64,000 bases of DNA from Nostoc sp. UHCC 0302 (GCF_038096175.1 NZ_CP151099.1:6612001-6676000); one strand, 5' to 3'. Positions 1 to 9,326 are shown, numbered from the stretch's first letter. Numbers and translations: made by a program. Notes: generated from the letters alone by a model not told the origin.

Positions 1-828
1 GGATACAAAATTCAATACACCGTCATGGGTACAGGACGCCCTCTGGTATTAGTTCACGGCTTTGGTGCTTCCATTGGACATTGGCGCAAAAATATTCCTA
101 TTTTAGCAAATGCTGGCTACCAAGTTTTTGCTTTGGATCTTTTGGGTTTTGGGGGTTCTGATAAAGCACCAATTAATTACAGCACAGAAGTATGGGTGGA
201 ATTGCTGAAAGATTTTTGCACAGCACACATTCAAGAACCAGCTGTATTTATTGGCAACTCCATCGGCGCACTTTTGGGCTTGATAGTACTAGTAGAACAT
301 CCAGAAATTGCTGCTGGTGGTGTTTTGATTAACTGTGCGGGTGGATTGAGTCATCGTCCTCACGAATTGAATCCGCCGCTGCGTATTGTGATGGGAGCTT
401 TTAACAGGTTTGTGCGATCGCCAATTACAGGTAAATTTGTTTTTAACCGCATTCGTCAAAAAGCCCAAATTCGTCGGACTCTTTACCAAGTTTACCGCGA
501 TCGCCAAGCTGTTACTGATGAACTAGTTGATTTACTTTATACTCCCTCTTGTGATCCAGGAGCGCAACAAGTTTTTGCTTCTATTCTGACAGCACCCCCT
601 GGGCCAAGTCCTGTGGAACTTTTGCCGAAAGTAGAACGTCCTATACTGGTAATTTGGGGTGCAGATGATCCCTGGACACCAATTTCAGGGGCTAAGATTT
701 ACGAGGAGGCGCGTAAGAATGGCAAGGAAATCAAAATTGTTCCTATTCCTAACGCCGGTCATTGTCCCCACGATGAAGTTCCAGATGTAGTAAATGCCCA
801 GATTGTCGATTGGCTAGCGCAAAGGTGA
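1..828 (+). CDS. alpha/beta-hydrolase fold protein (5' end outside window)
   Basis: The frame is open from the first base, and the residues before the first ATG (GYKIQYTV) read as a normal hydrolase N-terminus, so the gene starts upstream of the window and ATG 25 is probably internal. Family landmarks are visible: an oxyanion-hole HGFG segment, the nucleophile elbow GNSIGA (Ser), the acid in GADDPW, and the catalytic His in NAGHCPHDE near the C-terminus. This is a complete Ser-Asp-His triad, so it is probably an esterase or C-C-bond hydrolase of the alpha/beta-fold superfamily. Substrate is unknown. No signal peptide is visible, but the true N-terminus is missing. It runs codirectionally into the kinase gene after a gap of about 150 bp. 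Confidence 0.9.
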   Translation, partial: GYKIQYTVMGTGRPLVLVHGFGASIGHWRKNIPILANAGYQVFALDLLGFGGSDKAPINYSTEVWVELLKDFCTAHIQEPAVFIGNSIGALLGLIVLVEHPEIAAGGVLINCAGGLSHRPHELNPPLRIVMGAFNRFVRSPITGKFVFNRIRQKAQIRRTLYQVYRDRQAVTDELVDLLYTPSCDPGAQQVFASILTAPPGPSPVELLPKVERPILVIWGADDPWTPISGAKIYEEARKNGKEIKIVPIPNAGHCPHDEVPDVVNAQIVDWLAQR

Positions 829-980
829 TTATTTTGTGCCGAGACGCAACACACGAGTAATAACTTTGTACCTATGCGTTTTGGCGCAGACAGGGTAGAA
901 ATGCAGCTAACAATCTGGGTGAGTGGATCTTACTTTTTTTAATTGCACCTTGGCAAAATCAAACTCATGTGGTGTGTGTA

Positions 981-2042
981 ATGGAGCTTGATGCGCGTAA
1001 TGGATTTGAAGGGGCAATTCCCTTAAATCACCATCCAGATTTTTCCCGGCTAGGCTATCAAGTTATCGGTGAACTAGGACGTAACCGCGAAGGTGGACGC
1101 ATCACTTACCTAGCTAATTCCCTCAACTACAATCAACTGGTAGTGATCAAAGAGTTTCGTGTTACTAGTGCGGGTAGTGACTTGTCGGGCGTGAAAGTGT
1201 ATGAGCGCGAAATAGAAATACTTCAACAACTAAATCATCCCCATATCCCCCGTTATATAAATTCTTTTGAAATCTCAGGGGTTTTTTATTTGGTGCAGGA
1301 GTATAAGAATGCTCCATCCTTGCAGTTAAAACGCAGCTTTCATCCTGAACAAATCAAGCAAATTGCTCTGTCAATCTTAGAAATTTTGGTTTATCTGCAA
1401 CAGCAAGCCCCCCCAATCATCCATCGAGATATTAAACCAGAGAACATTTTGGTTGATGAGCAACTGAATGCTTATCTAGTTGATTTTGGTTTGGCTAGGA
1501 TGCAGGGTGCAAAAATAGCTCTTAGCAGTTTCGTAGCCGGAACCCCAGGTTTCATGCCACCAGAGGAACAATTTGGTCATGCTCTGACTGAAGCATCAGA
1601 CTTGTATAGTTTAGGGGTGACATTGATTTGCTTACTCACTGATACCCGTTCTGTTGATGTTGTTAAGTTAATTGACGATAACTATCGGTTTAATTTCCAA
1701 AAATTGGTTCCTCAACTCAGCCCGCGTTTTGGCTCTTGGTTACTGAAAATGGTGGAACGTAACCGCAAACGTCGCTATGCTAATGCAGCTATGGCTTTAG
1801 AAGCGCTGAAGCCAATTCAGGTTATTGGTGCTGGTACTGGGATAGATAATTTAATTGCTGTTATAAAACGTAGACGAGGAACTACTGTAGTCAGTCTAGT
1901 TACTATTGCTGCACTCTCTGCGATCGCAGCAACTTTGATGATTTGTCTACCGGGCAGTGCAGTTAGGCAATTGCTGGAAACTAAAAAATGTCTAGGATTT
2001 AGCTTAGATTGCTCGGAAAAAATTGGAGATTTTCCTAAGTAG
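981..2042 (+). CDS. membrane-anchored Ser/Thr protein kinase (Hanks type)
   Basis: Eukaryotic-type kinase: ATP-binding Lys in VVIKEF (about residue 54), catalytic loop HRDIKPEN (about 148), DFG metal-binding loop (about 168) and a PPE version of the APE motif, followed by the helical C-lobe. After the kinase domain comes one hydrophobic segment (about residues 300-325) and a short Cys-containing tail (KKCLGFSLDC), so the catalytic domain should be cytoplasmic and tethered by a single C-terminal membrane helix. Start: GTG 969 would add only four residues; ATG 981 (MELDARNG) is preferred, though neither has a clear Shine-Dalgarno. The stop codon lies inside a strong palindrome that probably terminates the transcript. 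Target proteins cannot be inferred. Confidence 0.9.
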   Translation: MELDARNGFEGAIPLNHHPDFSRLGYQVIGELGRNREGGRITYLANSLNYNQLVVIKEFRVTSAGSDLSGVKVYEREIEILQQLNHPHIPRYINSFEISGVFYLVQEYKNAPSLQLKRSFHPEQIKQIALSILEILVYLQQQAPPIIHRDIKPENILVDEQLNAYLVDFGLARMQGAKIALSSFVAGTPGFMPPEEQFGHALTEASDLYSLGVTLICLLTDTRSVDVVKLIDDNYRFNFQKLVPQLSPRFGSWLLKMVERNRKRRYANAAMALEALKPIQVIGAGTGIDNLIAVIKRRRGTTVVSLVTIAALSAIAATLMICLPGSAVRQLLETKKCLGFSLDCSEKIGDFPK

Positions 2043-2081
2043 AAACGTTGCAATGCAACGTTTCTACTTAGGTGATTTTTT
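2034..2081 (+). terminator. 19-bp perfect stem overlapping the kinase stop, with T-run
   Basis: CCTAAGTAGAAACGTTGCA at 2034-2052 is followed after one base by its exact reverse complement at 2054-2072, then TGATTTTTT. The hairpin includes the TAG stop of the kinase gene and sits between two convergent genes. It should terminate the kinase transcript. Confidence 0.75.
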
Positions 2082-2089
2082 GAAGAGAT

Positions 2090-2866
2090 TTATACTTCTG
2101 GTTCTACTCCTAGCGCTTTTAACTGCTCTACCAATCTCGCAGCACGCTGGCGTTCTTGTTCTGCCCGTTGACGCTCTTGTTCTGCTTGTTGTTGAGCCGC
2201 GTCTTTCGCTTGTCGTTCCTTTGCTGCTAACTCTGAACCCCAAAGCAATAGCTCTCCTTGAGCATCCCACCAACGCAACCAATAGCCGATGCGATTTTCT
2301 CGGCTTCCTTGCCAGATGCCTAAAAACAGGCTCATTTCACCAATCCAGTAGCGCTGATTCACATCCGCTGTTTGCAGTTGATAACGTCCCGAATCATCTC
2401 GCTGATAAACTTCTAATCCTCCTGTGTCTGGCTCAAAAATTGCATAGTTTGGCACTTGTAAAATTTGCTCATAATAAAACCATTTACCAGGAGGATAGGT
2501 TGGTTTACTGGAATACTCTCCACCTTCGGTATCTGAGAGAAATTCCATAACAATTACTGGGATATCGCCTTGGAGTCGTGGGGTATAACTACGCTTAATC
2601 TCCTCTCTGGAAACCCGAATTGATGGCACATATCCCCAATCTGGTGCTTTAACGACGAACCGACCATTTAAAGTGGCACAGACACCATAGTTAGTAATGG
2701 CGAGGGCATTAGCTGGCAATCTTCCAGCCTGTTCTAAGCTTTCTGTGAGAGCCGCAGCAAGGGCAGGCTGATTAATGTTATCCACTGGCTCGTCGTCTAA
2801 AACAAAATCATCTGGTAACTTCTCCCAAGTAATTTGATAACTGGCTGCGTTGGCTAGCATAATCAA
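2090..2866 (-). CDS. Uma2-like (DUF820 family) restriction-endonuclease-fold protein with coiled-coil tail
   Basis: The central region (VIVMEFLSDTEGGEY, then KWFYYEQILQVPNYAIFEPDTGGLEVYQ, then W.G....EN.IGYWLRWWD) matches the large cyanobacterial Uma2/DUF820 family, which has a PD-(D/E)xK nuclease-like fold and no established biological role. The last about 50 residues form a charged Ala/Gln/Arg-rich coiled coil with two tandem AEQERQR units followed by LVEQLKALGVEPEV, also usual for this family. It is convergent with the kinase gene and shares the palindromic terminator region. ATG 2866 and ATG 2860 are both possible starts. A second Uma2 protein of a different subtype lies at 57327. Confidence 0.8.
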   Translation of the reverse strand: MIMLANAASYQITWEKLPDDFVLDDEPVDNINQPALAAALTESLEQAGRLPANALAITNYGVCATLNGRFVVKAPDWGYVPSIRVSREEIKRSYTPRLQGDIPVIVMEFLSDTEGGEYSSKPTYPPGKWFYYEQILQVPNYAIFEPDTGGLEVYQRDDSGRYQLQTADVNQRYWIGEMSLFLGIWQGSRENRIGYWLRWWDAQGELLLWGSELAAKERQAKDAAQQQAEQERQRAEQERQRAARLVEQLKALGVEPEV

Positions 2867-3272
2867 AATATCTCAAGTCAAAATTAGAAAATTACTTTTG
2901 GGCATGGGGCATTGATTATTCTGCCTGATGTCCTACTCTCTCACTTCTCCACCCCTACTTAGGAGAAGTCGTTTTTTAAGCGATCGCTTACACCTTTAGG
3001 AGTATTTTCAGTAATAATGCTGCAAATTAAATACCTACCCAAATGATAAATCAACACGATTAGAGCATGAAAATCTCTTTTCCAATGCCCCATGACGCCA
3101 CTTGCTCCACTTGGGCAAAGCCCAGACGCTCGATGACTCGCTACCACTTCGCTATCGCCTTTGGCGTTTCCCCTTCTCCCAAAGGGAGAGACTAGCGCCA
3201 AGGGAGAAGACCGCAGTGGCTCCCCAATGCCTGCCCTATTAACAGTAGATGATTAATCATCGTAGCTGAAAC
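2867..3272. other. intergenic region, no supported gene
   Basis: About 400 bp between the divergent Uma2 and uvrA genes. Open frames here have no coding character. It carries a dispersed palindromic repeat (3138-3205) and, at its right edge, the SOS box of uvrA. Confidence 0.6.
3138..3205. repeat. dispersed palindromic repeat (CTTCTCCCAAAGGGAGA family)
   Basis: A run rich in CGCTATCGCC, TTTGGCG and CTTCTCCCAAAGGGAGA with an internal palindrome. The same core reappears just upstream of hom near 22316-22340. It resembles the short interspersed repeats common in Nostoc genomes. Confidence 0.6.
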
Positions 3273-3286
3273 AGTACGATTGTTCT
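3273..3286 (+). promoter_or_regulatory. LexA (SOS) box upstream of uvrA
   Basis: AGTACGATTGTTCT fits the published cyanobacterial LexA consensus RGTAC-N3-DGTWCB at every defined position. It lies 71 bp upstream of the uvrA ATG, next to an AT-rich stretch (TACTATAAAGA) that could be a -10 element, a position where a repressor would block transcription. uvrA is a classic SOS gene, which strengthens the call. Confidence 0.8.
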
Positions 3287-3356
3287 ACTATAAAGACAAT
3301 AAAGATAGTATTATTAAGAACTGTTTCACGCCGCCTCTCACCATCAGCTTGCAAAT

Positions 3357-6323
3357 ATGTCAGATAAAAAGCTAGCCGCATCCCAGAATTTCCGAAGCTC
3401 AGAAACCGACACGCAAGCTTCTGTGTTAAATGGGCATCTTCCGCACCCAAACAGCAACAGCCAGAATACTATACGTATTCGGGGTGCTAGGCAGCATAAT
3501 CTGAAAAATATTGACTTGGAATTGCCACGCGATCGCCTAATTGTTTTTACTGGCGTTTCTGGTTCGGGTAAGTCTTCTCTGGCGTTTGACACTATCTTTG
3601 CTGAAGGACAGCGGCGCTATGTGGAATCTCTCAGCGCCTACGCACGGCAATTTTTAGGACAATTAGATAAGCCGGATGTAGAAGCAATTGAAGGCTTAAG
3701 TCCAGCAATTTCTATTGATCAAAAGTCAACTTCTCATAATCCCCGTTCTACTGTTGGCACGGTGACGGAGATTTATGACTATCTACGGTTGTTGTATGGT
3801 CGCGCTGGTGAACCTCATTGTCCGCTATGCGATCGCTGTATCTCGCCACAGACAATTGATGAAATGTGCGATCGGATTTTAGATTTACCAGATCGTACCC
3901 GATTCCAAATTCTCGCCCCTGTGGTTCGGGGTAAAAAAGGTACTCACCGCAAACTTTTATCTAGTTTGGCTTCCCAAGGTTTTGTCCGTGTGCGTGTCAA
4001 TGGCGAAGTGCGCGAACTCTCTGATTCGATTGAATTAGATAAAAATCTTACTCACACCATTGAAGTGGTGATTGACCGTCTCGTTAAAAAGGCTGGTATA
4101 CAGGAGCGTCTGGTCGATTCTTTGTCTACGTGTCTGAAGCAATCAGGTGGCATTGCCAGCATTCTTGTTAGTCTACCTTCTGAGGAAACTCCCCCCTTGC
4201 CAAGGGGGGGAGCCGAAGGCGAGGGGTCTGACAACGAACAAGAATTAGTATTTTCGGAAAATTTTGCTTGTCCCGAACATGGGGCGGTAATGGAAGAATT
4301 ATCGCCGCGATTGTTCTCGTTTAATTCACCTTATGGTGCGTGTCCTCATTGTCATGGTATCGGGACTTTAAGAAGGTTCTCACCTGATTTAGTAGTACCT
4401 GACCCGGACACGCCAATTTATGCGGCGATCGCCCCGTGGTCTGAAAAAGATAATTCTTATTATCTAGAATTGCTCTACAGCTTGGGGCAAGCTTATGGTT
4501 TTGAATTACAAACACATTGGAGCAATCTAACAGGAGAACAGCAACAGATTGTTCTATTTGGAGAGAAAGAAGAAGCAAGTAATAAGGCAGAAAAGAAGCA
4601 AAATTTTAAAGGGGTAATTCCGATACTCCAAAGGCAGTATGAAGGTGGTTCGGAACTGATTAAGCAAAAACTGGAAGATTATTTAATTGATCAGCCATGT
4701 GAGGTGTGTAAAGGCAAGCGCTTAAAACCGGAAGCCTTGGCTGTACGGTTGGGACAACATAATATTTTGGATTTAACTAGCGTATCAATTTGGGATTGTC
4801 GGGAGAGAATTGATCAGTTAAAGTTAAGCGATCGCCAGACACAAATTGCTGATTTAGTACTCCGAGAAATCAAATCTAGATTGCAATTTTTGTTAGATGT
4901 AGGATTAAATTACCTCACTCTTGACCGTCCAGCAATGACGCTTTCTGGTGGGGAAGCACAACGCATTCGTTTAGCAACGCAGATTGGTTCTGGTTTAACA
5001 GGAGTTCTCTATGTTTTAGATGAACCAAGTATTGGTTTACATCAACGAGATAATGGGCGATTGCTCACAACCTTAACTAAATTGCGCGATTTAGGTAATA
5101 CATTAATTGTAGTTGAGCATGATGAAGAAACAATTCGTGCAGCCAACTACATTGTAGATATTGGCCCTGGTGCAGGAATTCATGGCGGAAATATTATCGC
5201 CCAAGGTGATTTTCAGGCGTTGCTAGCAGCAGAAGATTCTTTGACGGGTGCTTATTTGTCAGGAAGAAGGGTAATCACCACCCCAGCAGAACGTCGAGAA
5301 GGAAATGGACGTAGTTTAATCATCAAAAATGCCCACCGCAATAATTTAAGAAATATAGATGTAGAAATCCCATTAGGTAAACTTGTCGCGGTTACTGGCG
5401 TTTCTGGTTCTGGCAAATCAACTCTAATTAACGAGTTACTTTATCCATCTCTGCAACACCATCTGACGAAAAAAGTTCCTTTACCGAAAGAGTTAGATAA
5501 AATTCAGGGATTAAATGCTATTGATAAAGCGATCGTTATAGATCAATCTCCGATTGGACGTACACCACGTTCCAACCCTGCGACTTACACAGGTATTTTT
5601 GATGCAGTTCGGGATGTATTTTCGCAAACAGTAGAAGCTAAAGCTAGAGGTTACAAACCTGGACAATTTTCTTTCAACGTTAAAGGTGGACGTTGTGAAG
5701 CTTGTAGTGGACAAGGTGTGAATGTCATTGAAATGAACTTTCTACCTGATGTGTATGTGCAATGCGAAGTTTGTAAAGGTGCAAGATATAATCGTGAAAC
5801 TTTGCAAGTGAAGTACAAAGATAAGTCAATTTCTGATGTTCTCAACATGACAGTTGAGGAGAGTTTAGAGTTTTTTCAAAACATTCCGAAAGCTGTCGCT
5901 CGTTTGCAAACATTATTTGATGTCGGGTTGGGTTATATTCAATTGGGACAACCTGCGACTACTTTATCTGGTGGCGAAGCGCAGCGGGTGAAGTTAGCAA
6001 CAGAATTGTCTAGACGTGCTACAGGTAAGACGCTTTATTTAATCGATGAACCGACAACAGGATTATCTTTTTATGATGTCCACAAATTGTTAGATGTGTT
6101 GCAACGTTTGGTGGATAAAGGCAATTCAATTTTAGTGATTGAACACAATTTAGATGTGATTCGTTGTTCTGATTGGGTGATAGATTTGGGGCCAGAAGGT
6201 GGCGATAAAGGGGGAGAATTAATTGCTGTGGGGACGCCGGAGGAAGTTGCAGCTAATTCTAAGTCTTATACTGGGCAATATTTACAGCAGGTTTTGCAGC
6301 AGTATCCGGCGGTGAAAAAATAG
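3357..6323 (+). CDS. uvrA: excinuclease ABC subunit A (UvrA)
   Basis: Damage-recognition ATPase of nucleotide excision repair; cytoplasmic dimer that loads UvrB on damaged DNA. Two ABC modules are complete: Walker A GVSGSGKSS (about residue 65) and GVSGSGKST (about 680), signatures LSGGEAQR (about 528 and 870), Walker B LDEPS (about 555) and IDEPTTG (about 896). Zinc-binding Cys pairs are present (CPLC near 155, CEAC/CEVC near 779-805). 988 aa, somewhat longer than the usual 940-970 because of an N-terminal extension and an in-frame insertion near residues 278-295 encoded by a palindromic repeat (see 4191). A LexA box upstream predicts DNA-damage induction. Confidence 0.97.
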   Translation: MSDKKLAASQNFRSSETDTQASVLNGHLPHPNSNSQNTIRIRGARQHNLKNIDLELPRDRLIVFTGVSGSGKSSLAFDTIFAEGQRRYVESLSAYARQFLGQLDKPDVEAIEGLSPAISIDQKSTSHNPRSTVGTVTEIYDYLRLLYGRAGEPHCPLCDRCISPQTIDEMCDRILDLPDRTRFQILAPVVRGKKGTHRKLLSSLASQGFVRVRVNGEVRELSDSIELDKNLTHTIEVVIDRLVKKAGIQERLVDSLSTCLKQSGGIASILVSLPSEETPPLPRGGAEGEGSDNEQELVFSENFACPEHGAVMEELSPRLFSFNSPYGACPHCHGIGTLRRFSPDLVVPDPDTPIYAAIAPWSEKDNSYYLELLYSLGQAYGFELQTHWSNLTGEQQQIVLFGEKEEASNKAEKKQNFKGVIPILQRQYEGGSELIKQKLEDYLIDQPCEVCKGKRLKPEALAVRLGQHNILDLTSVSIWDCRERIDQLKLSDRQTQIADLVLREIKSRLQFLLDVGLNYLTLDRPAMTLSGGEAQRIRLATQIGSGLTGVLYVLDEPSIGLHQRDNGRLLTTLTKLRDLGNTLIVVEHDEETIRAANYIVDIGPGAGIHGGNIIAQGDFQALLAAEDSLTGAYLSGRRVITTPAERREGNGRSLIIKNAHRNNLRNIDVEIPLGKLVAVTGVSGSGKSTLINELLYPSLQHHLTKKVPLPKELDKIQGLNAIDKAIVIDQSPIGRTPRSNPATYTGIFDAVRDVFSQTVEAKARGYKPGQFSFNVKGGRCEACSGQGVNVIEMNFLPDVYVQCEVCKGARYNRETLQVKYKDKSISDVLNMTVEESLEFFQNIPKAVARLQTLFDVGLGYIQLGQPATTLSGGEAQRVKLATELSRRATGKTLYLIDEPTTGLSFYDVHKLLDVLQRLVDKGNSILVIEHNLDVIRCSDWVIDLGPEGGDKGGELIAVGTPEEVAANSKSYTGQYLQQVLQQYPAVKK
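4191..4209. repeat. palindromic repeat inside the uvrA reading frame
   Basis: CCCCCCTTG, one base, then CAAGGGGGG: a perfect 9-bp stem, followed by AGCCGAAGGCGAGGGG. This is typical intergenic repeat sequence, yet it is read in frame and encodes the low-complexity peptide PPLPRGGAEGEG. The reading frame of uvrA continues intact on both sides. Confidence 0.7.
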
Positions 6324-6326
6324 TAA

Positions 6327-6399
6327 GTGCTTTATTGAAAGGTAACGCATCTGAAAAAGCGTGTTGAGAATGCTAAGTTGAGCCTTTCTTGTAAAGCAC
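6327..6399. repeat. imperfect inverted repeat downstream of uvrA
   Basis: GTGCTTTATTGAAAGG at the left end is answered by CCTTTCTTGTAAAGCAC at the right end, 73 bp overall. It starts four bases after the uvrA stop. It may end the uvrA transcript or be a small degenerate MITE; there is no following T-run. Confidence 0.45.
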
Positions 6400-6435
6400 C
6401 ATCTATTTATACTTTAGTATATGCTTTAAAAACAT

Positions 6436-7425
6436 TTAATTTTTGAATGTTGTATTGCAGTATGGGTGAGTTAACTGTGCATTATCTAAATTACCTAAGC
6501 CACCATCTTCTTTTCTTATTTTGTGGTCTATAGATATAGAGTGACTGTGAAGATGGCCACCACAGATTTTACATCTTTGAACTTTAGGTAAAGCATCTCT
6601 GATGAAAGCAGCTGCTTTAGTTTCCCGTGAAAAAGATTTACTTTGAGTTTCACTTATGTTAGCTCTAGCTTTTATTTTTAAGGAACCAAAAGTTTTATCG
6701 GCTACAATCTCCTTCACAACATTTTTTCTATCTACACCTTGTGTTAATTTTTCAACTATTTTCAAATAAAAATCTCTAACCTTTTCTCGTGCCTTGACTG
6801 CGCTACTTTTACTTACAATTTGTGGAACTATATCATCATGTTGCCAAATCACAAATTCAAAATCCTTCCTACATTTTATAAATTTATCATAGGATTTATT
6901 TTTTCCTAAATATAATACTAAGCTAACAACACCATAAAATGAACCTACTCTATATCGACTATCACGAGTATAGAAGTATATAAGTGGATGAAGTCCAAGA
7001 GATGAAGGATCATTAGCATTTATTCTCTGTGCTAATTTTTGACAATTCGTTAAGAATTGTACAGTATTTTCTCCTGTTGAATCATCATTCAAATCCAGTT
7101 CATTTTCTACTTCTATATTGTTAACTATATTGACAAATTCTAAGATAAATTCATTTTTCTGTGAAGTTGATAGATTTCCTACCATTGGAACATCTGTAAT
7201 TTTCATAGGATTTTTAAGCTTAGGCTCAAAAATAAGTTGATGTATTTCTTGAGCTAATTTTTCAATTTTATCTTGTTTATCTTGTGAGAACTCCGACCAA
7301 TATTTATGACCATTACCACTTCTCATAATTGCACGAGCAGCAACGCCATTAGGTTTATTCCTAGCTTTCAATAAACGCATTTCGGTTGGGCTAATAGGTG
7401 CTGCTTTTTGATTAATGTTAAAAAA
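6436..7425 (-). pseudogene. 3' half of a DUF262/ParB-like + HNH nuclease gene (split by IS)
   Basis: C-terminal 329 codons of a nuclease gene. The last 45 residues are an HNH module: CKICGG (zinc Cys pair), SIDHKIRKEDGG (catalytic His in DH), then NLDNAQLTHPYCN. The middle is helical and Lys-rich, without a named family that I recognise. An internal ATG (7380) lets about 314 aa be read, but removing the IS and one TA copy joins this half in frame to the 5' half at 8563-9147, giving a 524-residue protein with KAADSLFFNINQKAAPISPT across the junction. It is AT-rich compared with neighbouring genes, suggesting acquisition by transfer. DUF262-HNH proteins of the GmrSD type restrict phage DNA; that role is inferred here. 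Confidence 0.85.
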
Positions 7426-7427
7426 TA

Positions 7428-8562
7428 GACTTGTCCGAAAATTCCAAAGCCAGACTGTTCAAAGCTTTGGGGCAAAACTTTGATATCTTCGTAAATACGT
7501 AATTATAAGGCTTTGAGATAGTTAGTGATAATTTAGAGGCATAAAAATTAACTCCTAATTTCTAAAAATTTATGATTTTTGCTACTAGCTAAGTTGGCAG
7601 AACTAAGCTACCAATTCTTAACCTAACTAATCCGCAAACTGTTAAAATAATCTGCTCATACGTCTCAAGCTTTAAGCGAAATCTTTGTGAGGCTATGCGG
7701 AATATTTTAAGTAATCGAATCAAATGTTCAATGAATATCCGATTACTAGATAAAGCCTTATTTTCATCTTTTTGCTGTTGAGTTAATTCTCGTTTTGGTT
7801 TCTTTTTATGAGGAGTAGTGATATTCTCACCTCCTTGAAAGCCTTTATCACCTGAAAAGGGTTGAGATTTATCAAATTTATTTTGAGATTGACGAAACAA
7901 TTTTATATCTGCTGTTGGCCCAGGAACACCTACTTCTACCTCTACAATATCTTTGCCTTCTGGTATGCCAATTATCAGACTTTTTAATGTATGTTGTCTC
8001 TTCTTTCCAGAAAAATATTTCTGTTGCTCTTTTTGGTCAGAATCCCTATATATTGGCTGTTCTAAGCTATCGACTAATAGCCTAAAATTTGTTAATACTT
8101 CTTGAACAAATAGTAAATCACTTTCATTATTTGATACTTGTTCTAATAAACTAGCAGGTAATATATCACGAAGAATTGGTATCCAGTCGTGAAATGTATC
8201 ATTAGCTTCGGTTTTGGAAACACCAAATAGCATTCCTAATACTTGGAATGTTGGCATCTGTCTTAGATAAAATAGACATAAACATACTTGTTCTTCGGTT
8301 GATAACTTTTCGGGACGACCACCACCAGCCGCATTAATTCTAATTTTATGACTCTCTTGTTTAGCTTTGATGTATCGATTTCGTTTTAAGGCGCAATTTA
8401 GCAGTGATTGCAATTGTTCGTAACTAATCCCTAAAATCTGTTTTGTTCGTAGTGGATACTTTTGTATATAATCTAAAATCATAACTAATTGTGGAAAATG
8501 GTAGACGCCCAATCTAACGTTTTACCATTTTTCTTTTCCTAAGTTAATATTTCGGACAAGTT
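7428..8562 (-). mobile_element. IS5-family insertion sequence, 1135 bp
   Basis: Terminal inverted repeats GACTTGTCCGAAAATT (left) and, reverse-complemented, AACTTGTCCGAAATATT (right), differing at the outermost base. Both ends are flanked by TA (7426-7427 and 8563-8564), the likely target duplication. It encodes one intact DDE transposase on the minus strand, in the same orientation as the disrupted nuclease gene. The right end supplies seven codons and a TAG stop to the truncated 5' half of that gene. Confidence 0.88.
7589..8512 (-). CDS. IS5-family transposase (DDE_Tnp_4 type)
   Basis: 307 aa. The N-terminal half has the helix-turn-helix region seen in this family (STEEQVCLCLFYLRQMPTFQ, then GVSKTEANDTFHDWIPIL). 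The catalytic triad is readable: first Asp in LLVDSLEQPI, with the typical following YFSGKKRQHTLK; second Asp in FSGDKGFQG; Glu in NRIFIEHLIRLLKIFR. No stop or frameshift is seen, so it may be active. It cuts and reinserts the element; the 70-160 bp flanks carry the terminal repeats. The family call is by motif; the exact IS name cannot be given without a database. Confidence 0.9.
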   Translation of the reverse strand: MGVYHFPQLVMILDYIQKYPLRTKQILGISYEQLQSLLNCALKRNRYIKAKQESHKIRINAAGGGRPEKLSTEEQVCLCLFYLRQMPTFQVLGMLFGVSKTEANDTFHDWIPILRDILPASLLEQVSNNESDLLFVQEVLTNFRLLVDSLEQPIYRDSDQKEQQKYFSGKKRQHTLKSLIIGIPEGKDIVEVEVGVPGPTADIKLFRQSQNKFDKSQPFSGDKGFQGGENITTPHKKKPKRELTQQQKDENKALSSNRIFIEHLIRLLKIFRIASQRFRLKLETYEQIILTVCGLVRLRIGSLVLPT

Positions 8563-9147
8563 TAATGAATCTGCTGCTTTAGATGCATTACCACCAACCC
8601 ACTGAAGTTGGATACCCAAACTACCCAAATTTCTTGCTCTCTCAAGTGCTTTTTGATCTATTTTGTCTAGGTGCTGTGTTGATAATTCATAATCCTGGTA
8701 AGAGCCTATCTTACTCTTAATTAGTTTTCTAACTTCCTGAGCAGCATTTTTCTGTTCTTCTGTAATATATCCATCATAAAATTTATTGGAAATATTTTTA
8801 TCGCCATAATCATCATTTATCCAGGCTATTAAAGCACTTAGCCTATGTGAGCCATCAATTACGAAAAAATAACCACTATCACTTCTCCAAAGAATAACAG
8901 CTGGTATTAAATCACCATCTAAAAAACTTTCAATAAAGTCACATATTTTCAGAGCATCCCACTCATTTGTTTCTCGTTGAAAATCAGGTTTTCGTAAAAA
9001 TGGATAGAAAAAATCTTTTTGCTCTAAATTACGAATTTGTATCATAGGAATATTATTGAGTATAATTTGAGCTTGTTGTCCTTGAACCTCAAATGCTTCT
9101 CTCGGTATAAGTGCATCTAGGCTAACTTTTGGGCTATCCTTTGGCAT
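8563..9147 (-). pseudogene. 5' half of the DUF262/ParB-like + HNH nuclease gene
   Basis: 195 native codons from ATG 9147, then the IS. Motifs of the DUF262/ParB-Srx nucleotide-dependent fold are present: KPDFQRETNEWD (the Q-R...W element) and FVIDGSHRLSALIAWI, a variant of the DGQQR motif that acts in nucleotide binding or hydrolysis in GmrS-like proteins. Translation now ends at 8539 after seven IS-encoded residues (NLSEILT). The truncated 202-aa product keeps the whole DGSHR domain but loses HNH, so restriction activity is presumably gone. Reading frame and spacing to the 3' half are exact. Confidence 0.85.
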
Positions 9148-9326
9148 TTTAAATGGCTCTTTAGTTTTTTATACTGATTATAAGTATATACAAAATCTTA
9201 GCTAAAAACGATACAAGGAAACTTCTAATTTAATAATAGCTAGAAGCTTTCATCGCAATTAAGTTGGGCAAAAGAAATGGTCAGCTAGTGTATCTAAACT
9301 AGCTGTCTCTATAAAAAAGCGATCGC

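Noticed and set aside
2959-3201. 80-codon frame upstream of uvrA on the minus strand
   Set aside because: Made of dispersed repeat sequence; no ribosome-binding site or conserved pattern.
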